In this document: piece after piece, positions 9,267 through 18,489 of the stretch
Layout: each line of letters opens with the position of its first letter
Position numbering within the stretch: the first letter of the stretch is position 1
From: Wandonia haliotis
GTDB taxonomy: Bacteria > Bacteroidota > Bacteroidia > Flavobacteriales_D > Crocinitomicaceae
Direction: 5' to 3'
Assembly: GCF_039523435.1 (NCBI RefSeq)
Contig: NZ_BAAAFH010000022.1
Location: 62,001-126,000, forward strand
DNA length: 64,000 bases
Program-made: the position numbers and the translations under genes
The notes under the pieces: generated by a model
The model's input: only the letters and a program-made list of their open reading frames with translations
Told to the model about the DNA's origin: nothing
Database searches by the model: none

Positions 9267-9291
9267 GGGAGGAAACGCTCGTTTTCTTCCC
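9267..9291. terminator. Possible hairpin between convergent genes
   Basis: GGGAGGAAAC at 9267-9276 can pair with GTTTTCTTCCC at 9281-9291, with one bulged base and one G-U pair. It lies between the convergent wbqC and 9320-10696 genes; no strong T tract follows on either strand. Just upstream, 9239-9254 holds a short GGTTA-type direct repeat. Weak call. Confidence 0.3.
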
Positions 9292-9319
9292 ATTTGCATT
9301 TTAAGAGGAATCCTATTTC

Positions 9320-10696
9320 TTAATTTCTTACAATAGAGTCCCCTGAATTTGTTTTAGCAGATTTGAATTCCAAAGGCAGTCTTTCCCGATACAAAAATTT
9401 CTTTTGCGCTGACTCAAAGGGACGGTAGATATAATAGGCTGAATTATTATATACCTCCAATTTATCCACGTATTTATAATGTAACACAATTCCCTCTCCC
9501 GTCTTTCCCGTTGCCAGATCTATAGCACGCAATGTAGTAGTCCCCGCCTTTTCATAAACGGCATACACCTGCCCCGTGTACCGATCCTGCAACAACTGGT
9601 TCTTCCATCCTGTTTTACGGGGTTGAATATGATGTGAGATAGAAATCGAATCAATCGGTTCTCCGTCACAATCATAGACTTTCATCAACTCTCTGTAATA
9701 GTCAAATACATAAATAGTGTCTTCCTTCAGGAACAAAGGCGCATAAATTTCTTTGTAAAGAATACTATTGGAAAAAACAGTAGCTCCGACAATAATTTCT
9801 TTATCAACCCCCAGTTCCTGCTCCATTTCTCTCGCCCATAACTTTGTCCGGACATCCACATACTTATATTCTGCAAGATACATTTCCATCATTACTTCAT
9901 CCGTTACGGAAGTAAGTTTCGTGTACACACTATCCAACTTGTCAAAACTGAAAAAATCTACTGCAGGGTACATTTCCTGGTAATTTGAAAAATAGATCCT
10001 GTTATCCATTGTATCAATTACAGGTTGAACATATTTATCATAATAGGCTTTCTCCATTTTATACAGCTGAATTGTTTCTCCATCCGGAAACAGATGATAA
10101 ACACTCCCTGATGTTACGAGATGTACATTCCCTCTAAAATCATGAACCAGTTGTTTGGCGTCATCCCCTGCATTCCTGGCATCAAGTACTTTTTGTTCAT
10201 CATCCACCAGTAATACTTCTGCTCCTTTCCTGAGTTTTCGTTCATAGGTCAGCAATACCATCTTTCCATCACTCAGTAACTCAAAATCCTCAACACTCAA
10301 TCTATCAGAACCAAAAACAGGAACCGGCTTAAAAGGATTCGTTACAATAATATCTGTCGACTCATAACTCTTTAGACTCAGAAACAACTGATGAGTAATC
10401 GTATCTCCTTTTGATCCAGTATTTACTAACACGGTATCCAATGGCTCATATGCAACGTGTTTAACAACCACTGAAGCCTTTCTATCTTCTCCCCTAAAGA
10501 TAACCTCCCCCTTACTGTTTGATACAAACAATTGCTTTTCCAATCCATTTTTTTGCTCAACCGTTAGCTCTGCATTTCGGATCGGTTGTTTTTTCTCCTC
10601 AGCATCTCTCAAAACAACTTTGTAGAACACTTCCTGCCCATACCCCGAAACAAGCGTTAGAAAAACAAAAACCGATAATACGATGGCTCTGATCAT
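9320..10696 (-). CDS. Secreted protein with carboxypeptidase-like regulatory domain and propeller-like repeats
   Basis: A 458-residue exported protein. The signal peptide MIRAIVLSVFVFLTLVSGYG is followed by a beta-sandwich segment of the carboxypeptidase-regulatory/CNA-B kind (residues about 22-115, with DAEEKKQPIRNAELTV). The remainder (from about residue 125) has repeating WD-like patterns such as DGKMVLLTYERK and VYHLFPDGETI that suggest a six-bladed beta-propeller. I do not recognise a specific function; an envelope or periplasmic binding role is inferred. It is a single gene, convergent with wbqC and divergent from the 10852 lipoprotein. Confidence 0.65.
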   Translation of the reverse strand: MIRAIVLSVFVFLTLVSGYGQEVFYKVVLRDAEEKKQPIRNAELTVEQKNGLEKQLFVSNSKGEVIFRGEDRKASVVVKHVAYEPLDTVLVNTGSKGDTITHQLFLSLKSYESTDIIVTNPFKPVPVFGSDRLSVEDFELLSDGKMVLLTYERKLRKGAEVLLVDDEQKVLDARNAGDDAKQLVHDFRGNVHLVTSGSVYHLFPDGETIQLYKMEKAYYDKYVQPVIDTMDNRIYFSNYQEMYPAVDFFSFDKLDSVYTKLTSVTDEVMMEMYLAEYKYVDVRTKLWAREMEQELGVDKEIIVGATVFSNSILYKEIYAPLFLKEDTIYVFDYYRELMKVYDCDGEPIDSISISHHIQPRKTGWKNQLLQDRYTGQVYAVYEKAGTTTLRAIDLATGKTGEGIVLHYKYVDKLEVYNNSAYYIYRPFESAQKKFLYRERLPLEFKSAKTNSGDSIVRN

Positions 10697-10851
10697 AGAT
10701 TTGATTTTATATCAGGATGCACAAAAGTCTAAAACTCCACAAAATATTTCCCGATAACACAACGTTTTATTTTTAAACCTGCAAATTTCATTCCGTAGAA
10801 AATGAAAAATATAGCATCTATTTTGTCTCAAAAATTACGTAACTTTCGGCT

Positions 10852-11535
10852 ATGAATTACAGATACGCCTTATCACTCGTTATCACGTGTTTATTACTTC
10901 TTTCCTGCAAAAAAGGAGACAACACACCTGTTGACCTTGCTTTTGAGTATTTTCCTTTACAGGAAGGACATTACACGGTGTATGATGTATTGGAAGTAAG
11001 ACATGATGCGCAGGCAACGATCCAACATGACACAAACAGATACCAATTAAAAGTTGTCATCGGGGATACACTCTTAGATTTACAAAATGAAATTGCGAGA
11101 GAATATTTCCGCTACACCCGACCAGACGCAACAACATCCTGGGCATTAAGCGATGTATGGACTGCTAAAATATCAGGCAACCGGGCAGAACTTGTTGAAG
11201 AGAATCAACGCGTAATAAAACTTGTTTTTGCTCCAACAGAAGATAAAAACTGGGATGCGAACGCATTTAACACATACGATGAATTGGATTGTTACTATAC
11301 TAATCTTCATAGTCCTGCCTCATTATCAGGCTATCAATTCTCTTCTACAATCAAAGTGGAACAGGAAGACTTCTTTTCATTAATCGACCACAGAAGAAAA
11401 CATGAAACGTATGCCAAAGGAGTCGGTTTAATCCAAAAATTCTACAAGCATCATGAAATCATGAACTTTGATACACTGGACGTTCGAAAAGGTAATGAAA
11501 TACACATGAAACTAATCGAATACGGAGAAGAATAA
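10852..11535 (+). CDS. Hypothetical lipoprotein
   Basis: A 227-residue protein with a lipoprotein signal: the hydrophobic stretch SLVITCLLLLSC ends at Cys19, the likely acylated residue, followed by KKGDNTPV. The mature part begins with FEYFPLQEGHYTVYDV, a pattern (FPLxxGxYxxY) frequent in Bacteroidota lipoproteins of unknown function. No catalytic motif is visible. A TAACTTTC element at 10839-10846 lies only 5 bases before the ATG, too close for a normal leader, so the promoter is uncertain. It is a single gene in front of secDF. Confidence 0.65.
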   Translation: MNYRYALSLVITCLLLLSCKKGDNTPVDLAFEYFPLQEGHYTVYDVLEVRHDAQATIQHDTNRYQLKVVIGDTLLDLQNEIAREYFRYTRPDATTSWALSDVWTAKISGNRAELVEENQRVIKLVFAPTEDKNWDANAFNTYDELDCYYTNLHSPASLSGYQFSSTIKVEQEDFFSLIDHRRKHETYAKGVGLIQKFYKHHEIMNFDTLDVRKGNEIHMKLIEYGEE

Positions 11536-11681
11536 CTTTCTGACTTCGATCCTCTTGGGCCTCTGCCAATTACACTACAGACAAGCGCTGCAGGCTATTG
11601 ATATCCCTCTGAAAATAACATCCGGATAAAACGTTAATAAACAAGATTTACGAAACTATTGATATTAATCATCTGAAATTC

Positions 11682-11689
11682 TATATTTG
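11682..11689 (+). promoter_or_regulatory. Promoter of secDF (TTG-N20-TATATTTG)
   Basis: TATATTTG at 11682-11689 is an exact -7 match, and TTG at 11659-11661 lies 20 bases upstream, within the 17-23 range known for Flavobacterium promoters. The secDF ATG is 22 bases downstream. Confidence 0.6.
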
Positions 11690-11711
11690 CAGGCCATAAT
11701 AACAAACAAAA

Positions 11712-14700
11712 ATGCGTAATAAAGGATTTTTCTGGTTTCTAACAATTGTAATCGCAATTGTATGTGTTTACCAAATTTCGTACACATTTGTCACGAACCG
11801 AGTTGAAAATGAAGCAGATGCATACGCTCAGGAACAATTAGACTCCCTGAGAAATGCGCTAAGTACAAACGGTGAATCAACTGTTACACTACCCAACGGA
11901 AGAACTGTTTCAATAGATGGTCAGGAGTCGGAAGACATCATCCTGAACTTTTATACCAACGCGTACCTGATTGACAAAGGTGACAAGAAAGTGACCTGGA
12001 CCGGGGCCACTTATAATGAAAGTAAAAACAGAAGTATTAACCTTGGACTTGATCTTAAAGGTGGAATGAGTGTAACTCTTGAAGTTTCCATTCCGGATCT
12101 TGTAAAGAGTGAAGCTGTTAACCCACGAGGAAGTAAGTTTGCAAAACCTTACGAAGAAGCTCTTAAAACATACCAAACGCATGGGGGTGATTTTGTAGAT
12201 CTTTTCGTATCGTCGTATAAAAAACTGAACGGCGACCGTAAGCTTGTACGTGATTTCTACTCTTCATCAAGTGATGAATTGAACAAAGAATCAACTGATG
12301 ATCAGGTAATCACTTTCCTTAAGGATCGTGTGAAAGGTTCTCTTTCCGGTGTGGAAAACATTATGAACCGTCGTATTAATCAGTTTGGTGTTGCTCAACC
12401 TAATATCCAAAAAGATGAGCAGTCGAATCGAATTTATATCGAATTACCAGGTGTAAAAGATAAAAACACGGTACGCCAAAAGCTTCAGTCTACAGCAAAT
12501 CTTGAATTTTTTGAAACATACGATAACAAATCTTTCGCTGATTTTATCAACCGCGCAGACGAAGTTTTGTATGCAAAATATGGAAAAGAAGAAAGTAAAG
12601 AGACTGAGACAGATTTATCGCTGAATCTTGATGGAGAAACTACTCCTGCTTCAGATTCTACAACTTTAACACTTATTGATGACCCATCGGATTCAACAAA
12701 AGTAGACGAATCTACAGACCTATCTTTAAACCTTGGAGGAGATTCTTCGGAAACGACAGAACCTCTTAAAGCAGATTCATTATCGCCTGTTAAAACCATT
12801 TTAGGGAAATATATTCTTGCTCCCGCTTCAACCAATCCAACCGGACACTTTGATGTTCTTTTCTATGCTTTATCAAAAGATACCGCAACTATCGGAAGTT
12901 TTCTTCGTGAAAGAGAAGTACGTGAACTATATCCTTTCCTTGATGTTCGTTTTATGTGGGCTTCAAATCCTACTAAGTTCGGCGAAAATGGTGAATTGAA
13001 TGGTTATGCGCTTCATGCAATACGTGTTCCTGAATCAGGAAAAGCTCCTGTAGGAGGTAGTGATATTGACAACGCAAGACAGGGATATGACCAGTTGAGC
13101 CGTATTGCTATCCACGTAACAATGACAGACAAGGGAACTTCTAAGTGGGCTGAATTAACTTCTCGTAACTTAGGTAAAAGTGTGGCAATTGTAATGGATG
13201 GAATGGTACTAAGTTCACCAACTGTTCAGGCAATTATGAATGATGGAAATGCTCAGATCACAGGTAACTATACAGTCGCTGAAGCAAAAGAATTTGCAGC
13301 ACTTCTGAATGCAGGATCGCTTCCTGCTCCTTGTAGCATTATTGACGAGTCAATTGTAGGACCTACATTAGGTAGTGAGAATATCAGTTCAGGTATGATG
13401 TCTTTTGTTATAGCATTGGTTATCGTATTGCTTTACATGATCTTCTATTACGGTCAGGCCGGAGTAATTGCAAATATCTCATTGCTTGCTAATATTTTAT
13501 TCATTTTGGGATCTTTAGCGTCTTTCAGCGCTGTACTTACACTTGCCGGTATTGCCGGTATCGTACTGACGATAGGTATGGCCGTCGATGCCAATGTACT
13601 TATTTATGAACGTATCCGGGAAGAAATTGCCGCTGGAAAAGGTCAGAAGCTTGCCATTAAAGATGGTTTTGCCAAAGCTCTTTCATCAATTCTTGATGCC
13701 AACCTTACGACACTTCTTACTGCAATCATCCTTAAAATATTTGGTTCAGGACCTATTGAAAGTTTCGCTACAACATTGATCATCGGTATCTTCTCATCTG
13801 TATTTGCTGCCGTTGTAATTTCTCGTTTAATTTTTGAAAACTTTAACGAGAGTAAGAGAAATATATCTTTCTCTACACCAATAACAAAAAATGCCTTTAA
13901 AAATCTGAATTTCTCGTTTGTTAGCAAACGTAAAATGTACTATGCAATTTCAGGAATACTTGTAGTTGTAGCAATTGGTGCACTTGCCACAAGAGGTTTG
14001 AAATTTGGTGTTGAATTTACCGGAGGGCGTTCTTTTGAAGTGAAATTTGAAAACGCTGCAAATCCAGAAGCTATTACTTCCAGTCTGAAATCAGTAATGA
14101 TAGCTGAAGATGGTAAAGTAGCTGATGTTGTTGTAAAAACAAAAGAAAGTAAAAACCAGGTTGAAATTCAGACAAACTACCTTCAGGGAGTTGTAAATGC
14201 CGACACTATTGTTGATGCAAAATTGAAAGCAGGTTTACAGAAAGCAGAAGGAGATATGGGTAACTTTGAAATAATCCAAAGTAGAAGTGTTTCCGCTGTT
14301 ATTTCAGATGAGTTAAAGCAGTCTTCTTACCTGTCCATTACTCTATCACTGCTTGTGATCTTCCTATATATCCTTTTCCGATTCGGAAAATGGCAATATG
14401 GTTTGGGAGCACTTATAGCAATGACACACGATGTTATTATCGTACTGGGTGCGTTTGCTCTTCTTCATGGTCTGATGCCATTTAATATGGACATTGATCA
14501 GGCATTCATTGCTGCGATCCTTACCGTTGTTGGTTACTCGATTAACGATACCGTGGTTGTATTCGACAGAATACGGGAAGTTCTGGGACTTCACAAACGC
14601 AAAGGAATGGAGGAAAATATCAATGATGCATTGAACTCTACGTTAAGTCGTACAATTAATACTTCGATGTCTACATTCGTTGTGTTACTTACGATCTTTA

Positions 14701-14837
14701 TTTTGGGAGGAGATGCCATCAGAGGATTTATCTTTGCGCTTATGATCGGGGTTATAGTTGGTACTTACTCTTCAGTTTGTATTGCGACACCGGTTATTGT
14801 TGACTTAATGAAAAACAAAAAAGGTGAAGAGAAATAA
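11712..14837 (+). CDS. secDF: Protein translocase SecDF fusion
   Basis: A 1,041-residue inner-membrane protein joining SecD and SecF, the proton-driven subunits that pull preproteins through SecYEG. Residues 9-28 form the first membrane helix; LGLDLKGGMSVTLEV (from 111) is the conserved SecD motif, and VEFTGGRSFEVKF marks the SecF half after six SecD membrane helices. The periplasmic P1 domain contains an unusual Asp/Ser/Thr-rich insertion (about residues 293-358) in which TDLSLNL occurs twice (300-306 and 335-341). SecDF fusions are the rule in Bacteroidota. It stands alone between its own promoter and a strong terminator. Confidence 0.96.
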   Translation: MRNKGFFWFLTIVIAIVCVYQISYTFVTNRVENEADAYAQEQLDSLRNALSTNGESTVTLPNGRTVSIDGQESEDIILNFYTNAYLIDKGDKKVTWTGATYNESKNRSINLGLDLKGGMSVTLEVSIPDLVKSEAVNPRGSKFAKPYEEALKTYQTHGGDFVDLFVSSYKKLNGDRKLVRDFYSSSSDELNKESTDDQVITFLKDRVKGSLSGVENIMNRRINQFGVAQPNIQKDEQSNRIYIELPGVKDKNTVRQKLQSTANLEFFETYDNKSFADFINRADEVLYAKYGKEESKETETDLSLNLDGETTPASDSTTLTLIDDPSDSTKVDESTDLSLNLGGDSSETTEPLKADSLSPVKTILGKYILAPASTNPTGHFDVLFYALSKDTATIGSFLREREVRELYPFLDVRFMWASNPTKFGENGELNGYALHAIRVPESGKAPVGGSDIDNARQGYDQLSRIAIHVTMTDKGTSKWAELTSRNLGKSVAIVMDGMVLSSPTVQAIMNDGNAQITGNYTVAEAKEFAALLNAGSLPAPCSIIDESIVGPTLGSENISSGMMSFVIALVIVLLYMIFYYGQAGVIANISLLANILFILGSLASFSAVLTLAGIAGIVLTIGMAVDANVLIYERIREEIAAGKGQKLAIKDGFAKALSSILDANLTTLLTAIILKIFGSGPIESFATTLIIGIFSSVFAAVVISRLIFENFNESKRNISFSTPITKNAFKNLNFSFVSKRKMYYAISGILVVVAIGALATRGLKFGVEFTGGRSFEVKFENAANPEAITSSLKSVMIAEDGKVADVVVKTKESKNQVEIQTNYLQGVVNADTIVDAKLKAGLQKAEGDMGNFEIIQSRSVSAVISDELKQSSYLSITLSLLVIFLYILFRFGKWQYGLGALIAMTHDVIIVLGAFALLHGLMPFNMDIDQAFIAAILTVVGYSINDTVVVFDRIREVLGLHKRKGMEENINDALNSTLSRTINTSMSTFVVLLTIFILGGDAIRGFIFALMIGVIVGTYSSVCIATPVIVDLMKNKKGEEK

Positions 14838-14864
14838 TTTCTCACATCTGTTGTAAAATAACTT

Positions 14865-14896
14865 AAAGCCTTTTCCTAATTGGAAAAGGCTTTTTT
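14865..14896 (+). terminator. Rho-independent terminator of secDF
   Basis: Perfect 12-bp stem AAAGCCTTTTCC (14865-14876) / GGAAAAGGCTTT (14882-14893) with loop TAATT and a T tract to 14896. It ends two bases before the -7 element of the tatA-like gene. Confidence 0.9.
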
Positions 14897-14897
14897 G

Positions 14898-14905
14898 TAA
14901 CTTTG
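14898..14905 (+). promoter_or_regulatory. Promoter -7 element TAACTTTG of the tatA-like gene
   Basis: Exact TAnnTTTG match directly behind the secDF terminator; a TTG at 14880-14882 falls in the terminator loop and stem, 15 bases upstream. The gene starts at 14926. Confidence 0.5.
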
Positions 14906-14925
14906 ATGTCGCAAAAGGAATACGA

Positions 14926-15351
14926 ATGACATTACTGTTTTTAAATAGTATCGGAGGAATGGAGATTATTGTTATTCTCCTTTTCATTCTTATGTTTTTC
15001 GGAGCTAAAAGCATTCCGGGAATAGCACGTACGTTAGGTAAAGGAATGCGTGAAATTCAACATGCTTCTAACGAAATCCGGAACGAGATCAGACAAACCA
15101 CAGATCAGATAAAAAAAGACGCTTCTATCGGAAGGGAACTCGACGAGACGATTCGTACTTTTGAACACCGTCAACAGGAAACGATCAATAAGATCAATAC
15201 GGAAATTAACAATGCTGTAAAACCGATTGAGCAGGGAGTAAACTCTACTGTACGTGATATTGAAGATTCAGCAAAAACTGACCAAACAAATAATCCTTCT
15301 TCCTTAAAAGAAAAGGAAGATCTCTCTGATAAAAACAAGGAAAATCAATGA
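14926..15351 (+). CDS. TatA/TatB-like twin-arginine translocase protein
   Basis: A 141-residue protein with one N-terminal membrane helix (MEIIVILLFILMFFGAKSIP) followed by the amphipathic helix GIARTLGKGMREIQ, the hallmark of TatA/TatB/TatE. The remaining 100 residues are charged and helix-forming, longer than a typical TatA (60-90) and closer to TatB. It should form or assist the Tat pore exporting folded proteins. Its stop overlaps the start of the antiporter gene by 4 bases (ATGA). No tatC is in the window, so its assignment to TatA or TatB stays open. Confidence 0.82.
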   Translation: MTLLFLNSIGGMEIIVILLFILMFFGAKSIPGIARTLGKGMREIQHASNEIRNEIRQTTDQIKKDASIGRELDETIRTFEHRQQETINKINTEINNAVKPIEQGVNSTVRDIEDSAKTDQTNNPSSLKEKEDLSDKNKENQ

Positions 15352-16325
15352 GTTATTTAGTACTGATTCTGGGACTCGCCACATTAATAATTGGAGGTGA
15401 ATTTCTGGTTCGTGGAGCTGTTGGAATTGCTCAAAAACTGAAGCTATCTTCACTTGTAATTGGAATGACTGTCGTTTCTTTCGGAACTTCAGCTCCCGAA
15501 TTAATTGTGAGTATAAAAGCCGCTCTGTATGGTAACTCAGAGATAGCATTGGGTAATGTTATCGGTTCCAATATTGCTAACATCGCATTGGTTCTCGGTA
15601 TAACAGTTTTAATCTTTCCCTTACCAGTAGACCGGAATTCGAAAATCATTGACTGGCCCATGATGCTCTTTGCATCAGTCTTGTTCTACGTATTTGCCAT
15701 GACCGGTACAGGAAGTACTGAAACCGGCGGATTGATTGAGCGCTACGAAGGAATTATTCTTTTCGTTCTTTTGCTCGCTTTCATTACTTTTCTGATTCGT
15801 AATTCCAGAAAGCACACTGCGCGCTTAATGGAAGAAGACGAAGCTGTAGTCATTCCCACTTCGCGTCAATTTATTCAGGCAATCTTGTTTCTGGCAATAG
15901 GTCTTGTAGGACTTTACTTTGGTGCCGAATGGTTATTAAAAGGTGCTGTTGAAATAGCACTGGACTGGGGAATGGAAGAACGCATCATCGGAATCACAAT
16001 CATTGCTTTCGGAACTTCCGTGCCTGAACTGGTTACCTCGGCTGTAGCTGCTTACCGGAAAGAGACCGATATTTCGATCGGAAACCTGATAGGATCCAAT
16101 ATATTCAATATTATGGCTGTTATAGGCATTACAGCAATTGTTAAACCCATTGATGTAACTGAAAACACTTTGAATATTGACATGATCTGGATGTTGGCAA
16201 TTGCTTTGGCTTTATTACCTATGTTAGTTATTGGGAAAAAGATCACACGTTTTAAAGGGTTATTATTACTGGGGTCGTATATTGCTTATATTGCCGTTTT
16301 GTTACTCAGTCAATCACCTCAGTAA
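15348..16325 (+). CDS. Calcium/sodium antiporter (CaCA family, YrbG-like)
   Basis: A 325-residue inner-membrane protein with about ten helices and two inverted Na_Ca_ex repeats. The diagnostic alpha-repeat motifs are GTSAPELIVS in the first half and GTSVPELVTS in the second, each followed by GN(V/L)IGSNI(A/F)N. It should exchange Na+ (or H+/K+) for Ca2+. The start overlaps the tatA-like stop by 4 bases, implying coupling. Its 3' end overlaps the convergent transporter gene on the minus strand by 20 bases. Confidence 0.93.
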   Translation: MSYLVLILGLATLIIGGEFLVRGAVGIAQKLKLSSLVIGMTVVSFGTSAPELIVSIKAALYGNSEIALGNVIGSNIANIALVLGITVLIFPLPVDRNSKIIDWPMMLFASVLFYVFAMTGTGSTETGGLIERYEGIILFVLLLAFITFLIRNSRKHTARLMEEDEAVVIPTSRQFIQAILFLAIGLVGLYFGAEWLLKGAVEIALDWGMEERIIGITIIAFGTSVPELVTSAVAAYRKETDISIGNLIGSNIFNIMAVIGITAIVKPIDVTENTLNIDMIWMLAIALALLPMLVIGKKITRFKGLLLLGSYIAYIAVLLLSQSPQ

Positions 16326-17091
16326 CACCCAGATATTTTTTCAGGTATTTCGTTCCGATATAGAAAGGAATCGTATCAAGTAAAGCTACGATAAACTTAA
16401 ACAAATAGCCACTCAAAATCAGCATCACCAACTGTGGGATAATCGCGCTTTCTGTATCTATCGGCAATGCCGGAGTAAACCAGTATGTAATCAAAATAAC
16501 AGCCACCGAGTCAACCAGCTGACTTGTTAGTGTCGAGACATTATTTCGCAACCACATTTTCTTTCCCTGTGTTCTTTTTTTCAACCAGTGAAAAACGTGA
16601 ACATCGATAAACTGAGCTGTAAGGTAAGCTATCATAGAAGCGGCTGTAGCACCAAAAGCCAGATGTCGGATATAGTAAAAGGAATATTCCGCAGGAATTT
16701 GATGCTCCTCTGTTAATCCCATCAATCCGGATTCCTGTAAACCTTGTGGAGGATTTAACTCTCCCCCTATCCAGAGAATAGCCAATACCCATAAGTTTAG
16801 TACAAATCCAATCCAAACAACAAAATTTGCGCGTTTCCTACCGTACAATTCAGAAATGAAGTCGGTACAAAGAAAGGTAATGGGGTAAGGCAAAACTCCT
16901 ACAGCAATGACAAACTGTAATTCACTCCCTGTCAATCCTAACCAATCCGATAAATTAATAAACCGAGAGGTGCCCAGGATGTTCAACATCACAAGAGAAC
17001 CTAAAAAGATTCCGGACAATAAGAGAAATACACGCTCCTGTCGTTTTGCATACTTAACTTCATCATCCCGGTATGTAGGTAAATTAAACAT
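16306..17091 (-). CDS. Queuosine precursor transporter (YhhQ/VUT family)
   Basis: A 261-residue inner-membrane protein with about six helices, of the VUT_1/YhhQ family that imports preQ0/preQ1 or queuine for tRNA modification. Typical segments are GVLPYPITFLCTDFISELYG and ASMIAYLTAQFIDVHVFHWL. The frame is open to 17358, but the upstream part is cysteine- and charge-rich and unlike the family, and it would overlap the aroA promoter and start; the ATG at 17091 (MFNLPTYRDDEVKYAKRQER) fits. It is convergent with the antiporter (20-base overlap) and divergent from aroA. Confidence 0.88.
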   Translation of the reverse strand: MFNLPTYRDDEVKYAKRQERVFLLLSGIFLGSLVMLNILGTSRFINLSDWLGLTGSELQFVIAVGVLPYPITFLCTDFISELYGRKRANFVVWIGFVLNLWVLAILWIGGELNPPQGLQESGLMGLTEEHQIPAEYSFYYIRHLAFGATAASMIAYLTAQFIDVHVFHWLKKRTQGKKMWLRNNVSTLTSQLVDSVAVILITYWFTPALPIDTESAIIPQLVMLILSGYLFKFIVALLDTIPFYIGTKYLKKYLGVTEVID

Positions 17092-17183
17092 AGTGTAAAT
17101 GTAAGGAAAGTTCCTGACAGCTGTTCTTCTGATTCTTTCATTCAAAACTGTAAAGTAAGCTATCCGAAGCCACAACGAATGAT

Positions 17184-17191
17184 TACATTTG
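17184..17191 (+). promoter_or_regulatory. Promoter -7 element TACATTTG of aroA
   Basis: Exact TAnnTTTG match. It lies after the in-frame ATG at 17179 and 17 bases before the ATG at 17209, so transcription probably starts too late for the first ATG to be used. Confidence 0.5.
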
Positions 17192-17208
17192 TTACAAATA
17201 CAAACGAC

Positions 17209-18489
17209 ATGAAAGTAACTGTCTATCCTGTAAGAGGAATAAATGCCGAATGTAGTATCCCATCCTCCAAGAGTCATGCCCAACGTGTACTTGCTCTTGC
17301 TCTGTTCAACCCGAATAAAACGGAAATCACTGGTATAGGACAGTCCGATGACGAACAAGTATTACTCAAAATAGCTGATAAATTAGCTTACCGGGTGGAT
17401 CAATATGGAGAAGTTACGAGCATAGAGGGAATCCGTGACATTTCGTCACTAACGCGCCCTCTGGAAATCTCAACGGGAGAGTCGGGATTGGCTACCCGAA
17501 TGCTTACACCAATGCTGGCAAACTTTCACGCAGACATTATTATTACAGGAAAAGGAAGCTTGCTTACACGTCCAATGAATTTTTTTGATACGGTTCTTCC
17601 TCACCTTGGGGTACAGGTAACTTCAAACAACAAAAAACTTCCCCTTCATATCAAAGGACCACTTCAACCCAAAAGTTATCAGTTAGATGGTAGCCAAAGT
17701 TCTCAGTATATCACAGGACTCCTGTATGCGTACGCTACCTCACCTTTATTGCGTGAATGTACTTTACAATTAGAAAATGTTACCAGTCGTCCTTATATAG
17801 ATTTAAGTATTGCTACGCTCCGACAGTTTGGTATTACTATTCCTTTTCAGGATGATACGCTATTTTTTACATCTCCTGCTCAACTCTCCCCTACTACCGT
17901 TAAAATAGAGGGAGATTGGAGTAGTGCTTCTTTTTTTATCGTTGCAGCTGCCCTAAAGGGAAAAGTAACGCTATCGAATCTTTCTAAAGAGTCTAAACAA
18001 GCTGATAAAGCTATTTTATCGGTAATCCGGGATTTCGGAGCCACGGTTACAATCAACGAAAATTTAATCTCCATTGAAAAAGGGAACAACAAAGGATTTG
18101 AATTTGATGCAACTCATTGCCCTGACTTATTTCCTCCATTAGCTGTTTTAGCAGCTTCTGCCGACTCTGTTTGTAAAATAAAAGGACTGGGAAGACTGGC
18201 TTCAAAAGAAAGTGACAGAGCTACTGCTTTACAGATTGAAATGGGAAAACTGGGAATTCGCATCGATACAGATCATGAAAATGACACTATGCTTATTTAT
18301 CCAGGGATCGCTTCAGGAGGGACTGTCTCTGCTCATAACGACCATCGTATTGCAATGGCTTTGTCTGTTCTGGCTCTTTCCGCTTCATCTCCTGTTACCA
18401 TTTCAGAGGCAGAATCCGTCAATAAATCCTTTGCTGAGTTCTATGATTTACTGTCAGAAACCGGAGTGCGAATAGAAAAAGCGCCCTGA
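17209..18489 (+). CDS. aroA: 3-phosphoshikimate 1-carboxyvinyltransferase (EPSP synthase)
   Basis: A 426-residue enzyme joining shikimate 3-phosphate and phosphoenolpyruvate in aromatic amino-acid synthesis. Family motifs are SSKSHAQRVLALA near the N-terminus, GESGLATRML (the usual loop around residue 90) and NDHRIAMALSVLAL near the C-terminus, with SKESDRATALQIEM between. An ATG at 17179 is in frame, but the promoter element at 17184-17191 and the family start favour 17209 (MKVTVYPVRG). The stop codon lies in the loop of a terminator hairpin shared with the convergent reductase gene. Confidence 0.93.
   Translation: MKVTVYPVRGINAECSIPSSKSHAQRVLALALFNPNKTEITGIGQSDDEQVLLKIADKLAYRVDQYGEVTSIEGIRDISSLTRPLEISTGESGLATRMLTPMLANFHADIIITGKGSLLTRPMNFFDTVLPHLGVQVTSNNKKLPLHIKGPLQPKSYQLDGSQSSQYITGLLYAYATSPLLRECTLQLENVTSRPYIDLSIATLRQFGITIPFQDDTLFFTSPAQLSPTTVKIEGDWSSASFFIVAAALKGKVTLSNLSKESKQADKAILSVIRDFGATVTINENLISIEKGNNKGFEFDATHCPDLFPPLAVLAASADSVCKIKGLGRLASKESDRATALQIEMGKLGIRIDTDHENDTMLIYPGIASGGTVSAHNDHRIAMALSVLALSASSPVTISEAESVNKSFAEFYDLLSETGVRIEKAP

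Noticed and set aside
13643..13927. Opposite-strand reading frame within secDF
   Set aside because: No family resemblance or ribosome-binding site; it is a by-product of codon composition in a gene under strong constraint.
17092..17358. N-terminal extension of the queuosine-precursor transporter
   Set aside because: Composition unlike the family; it would cover the aroA promoter and the first codons of aroA.
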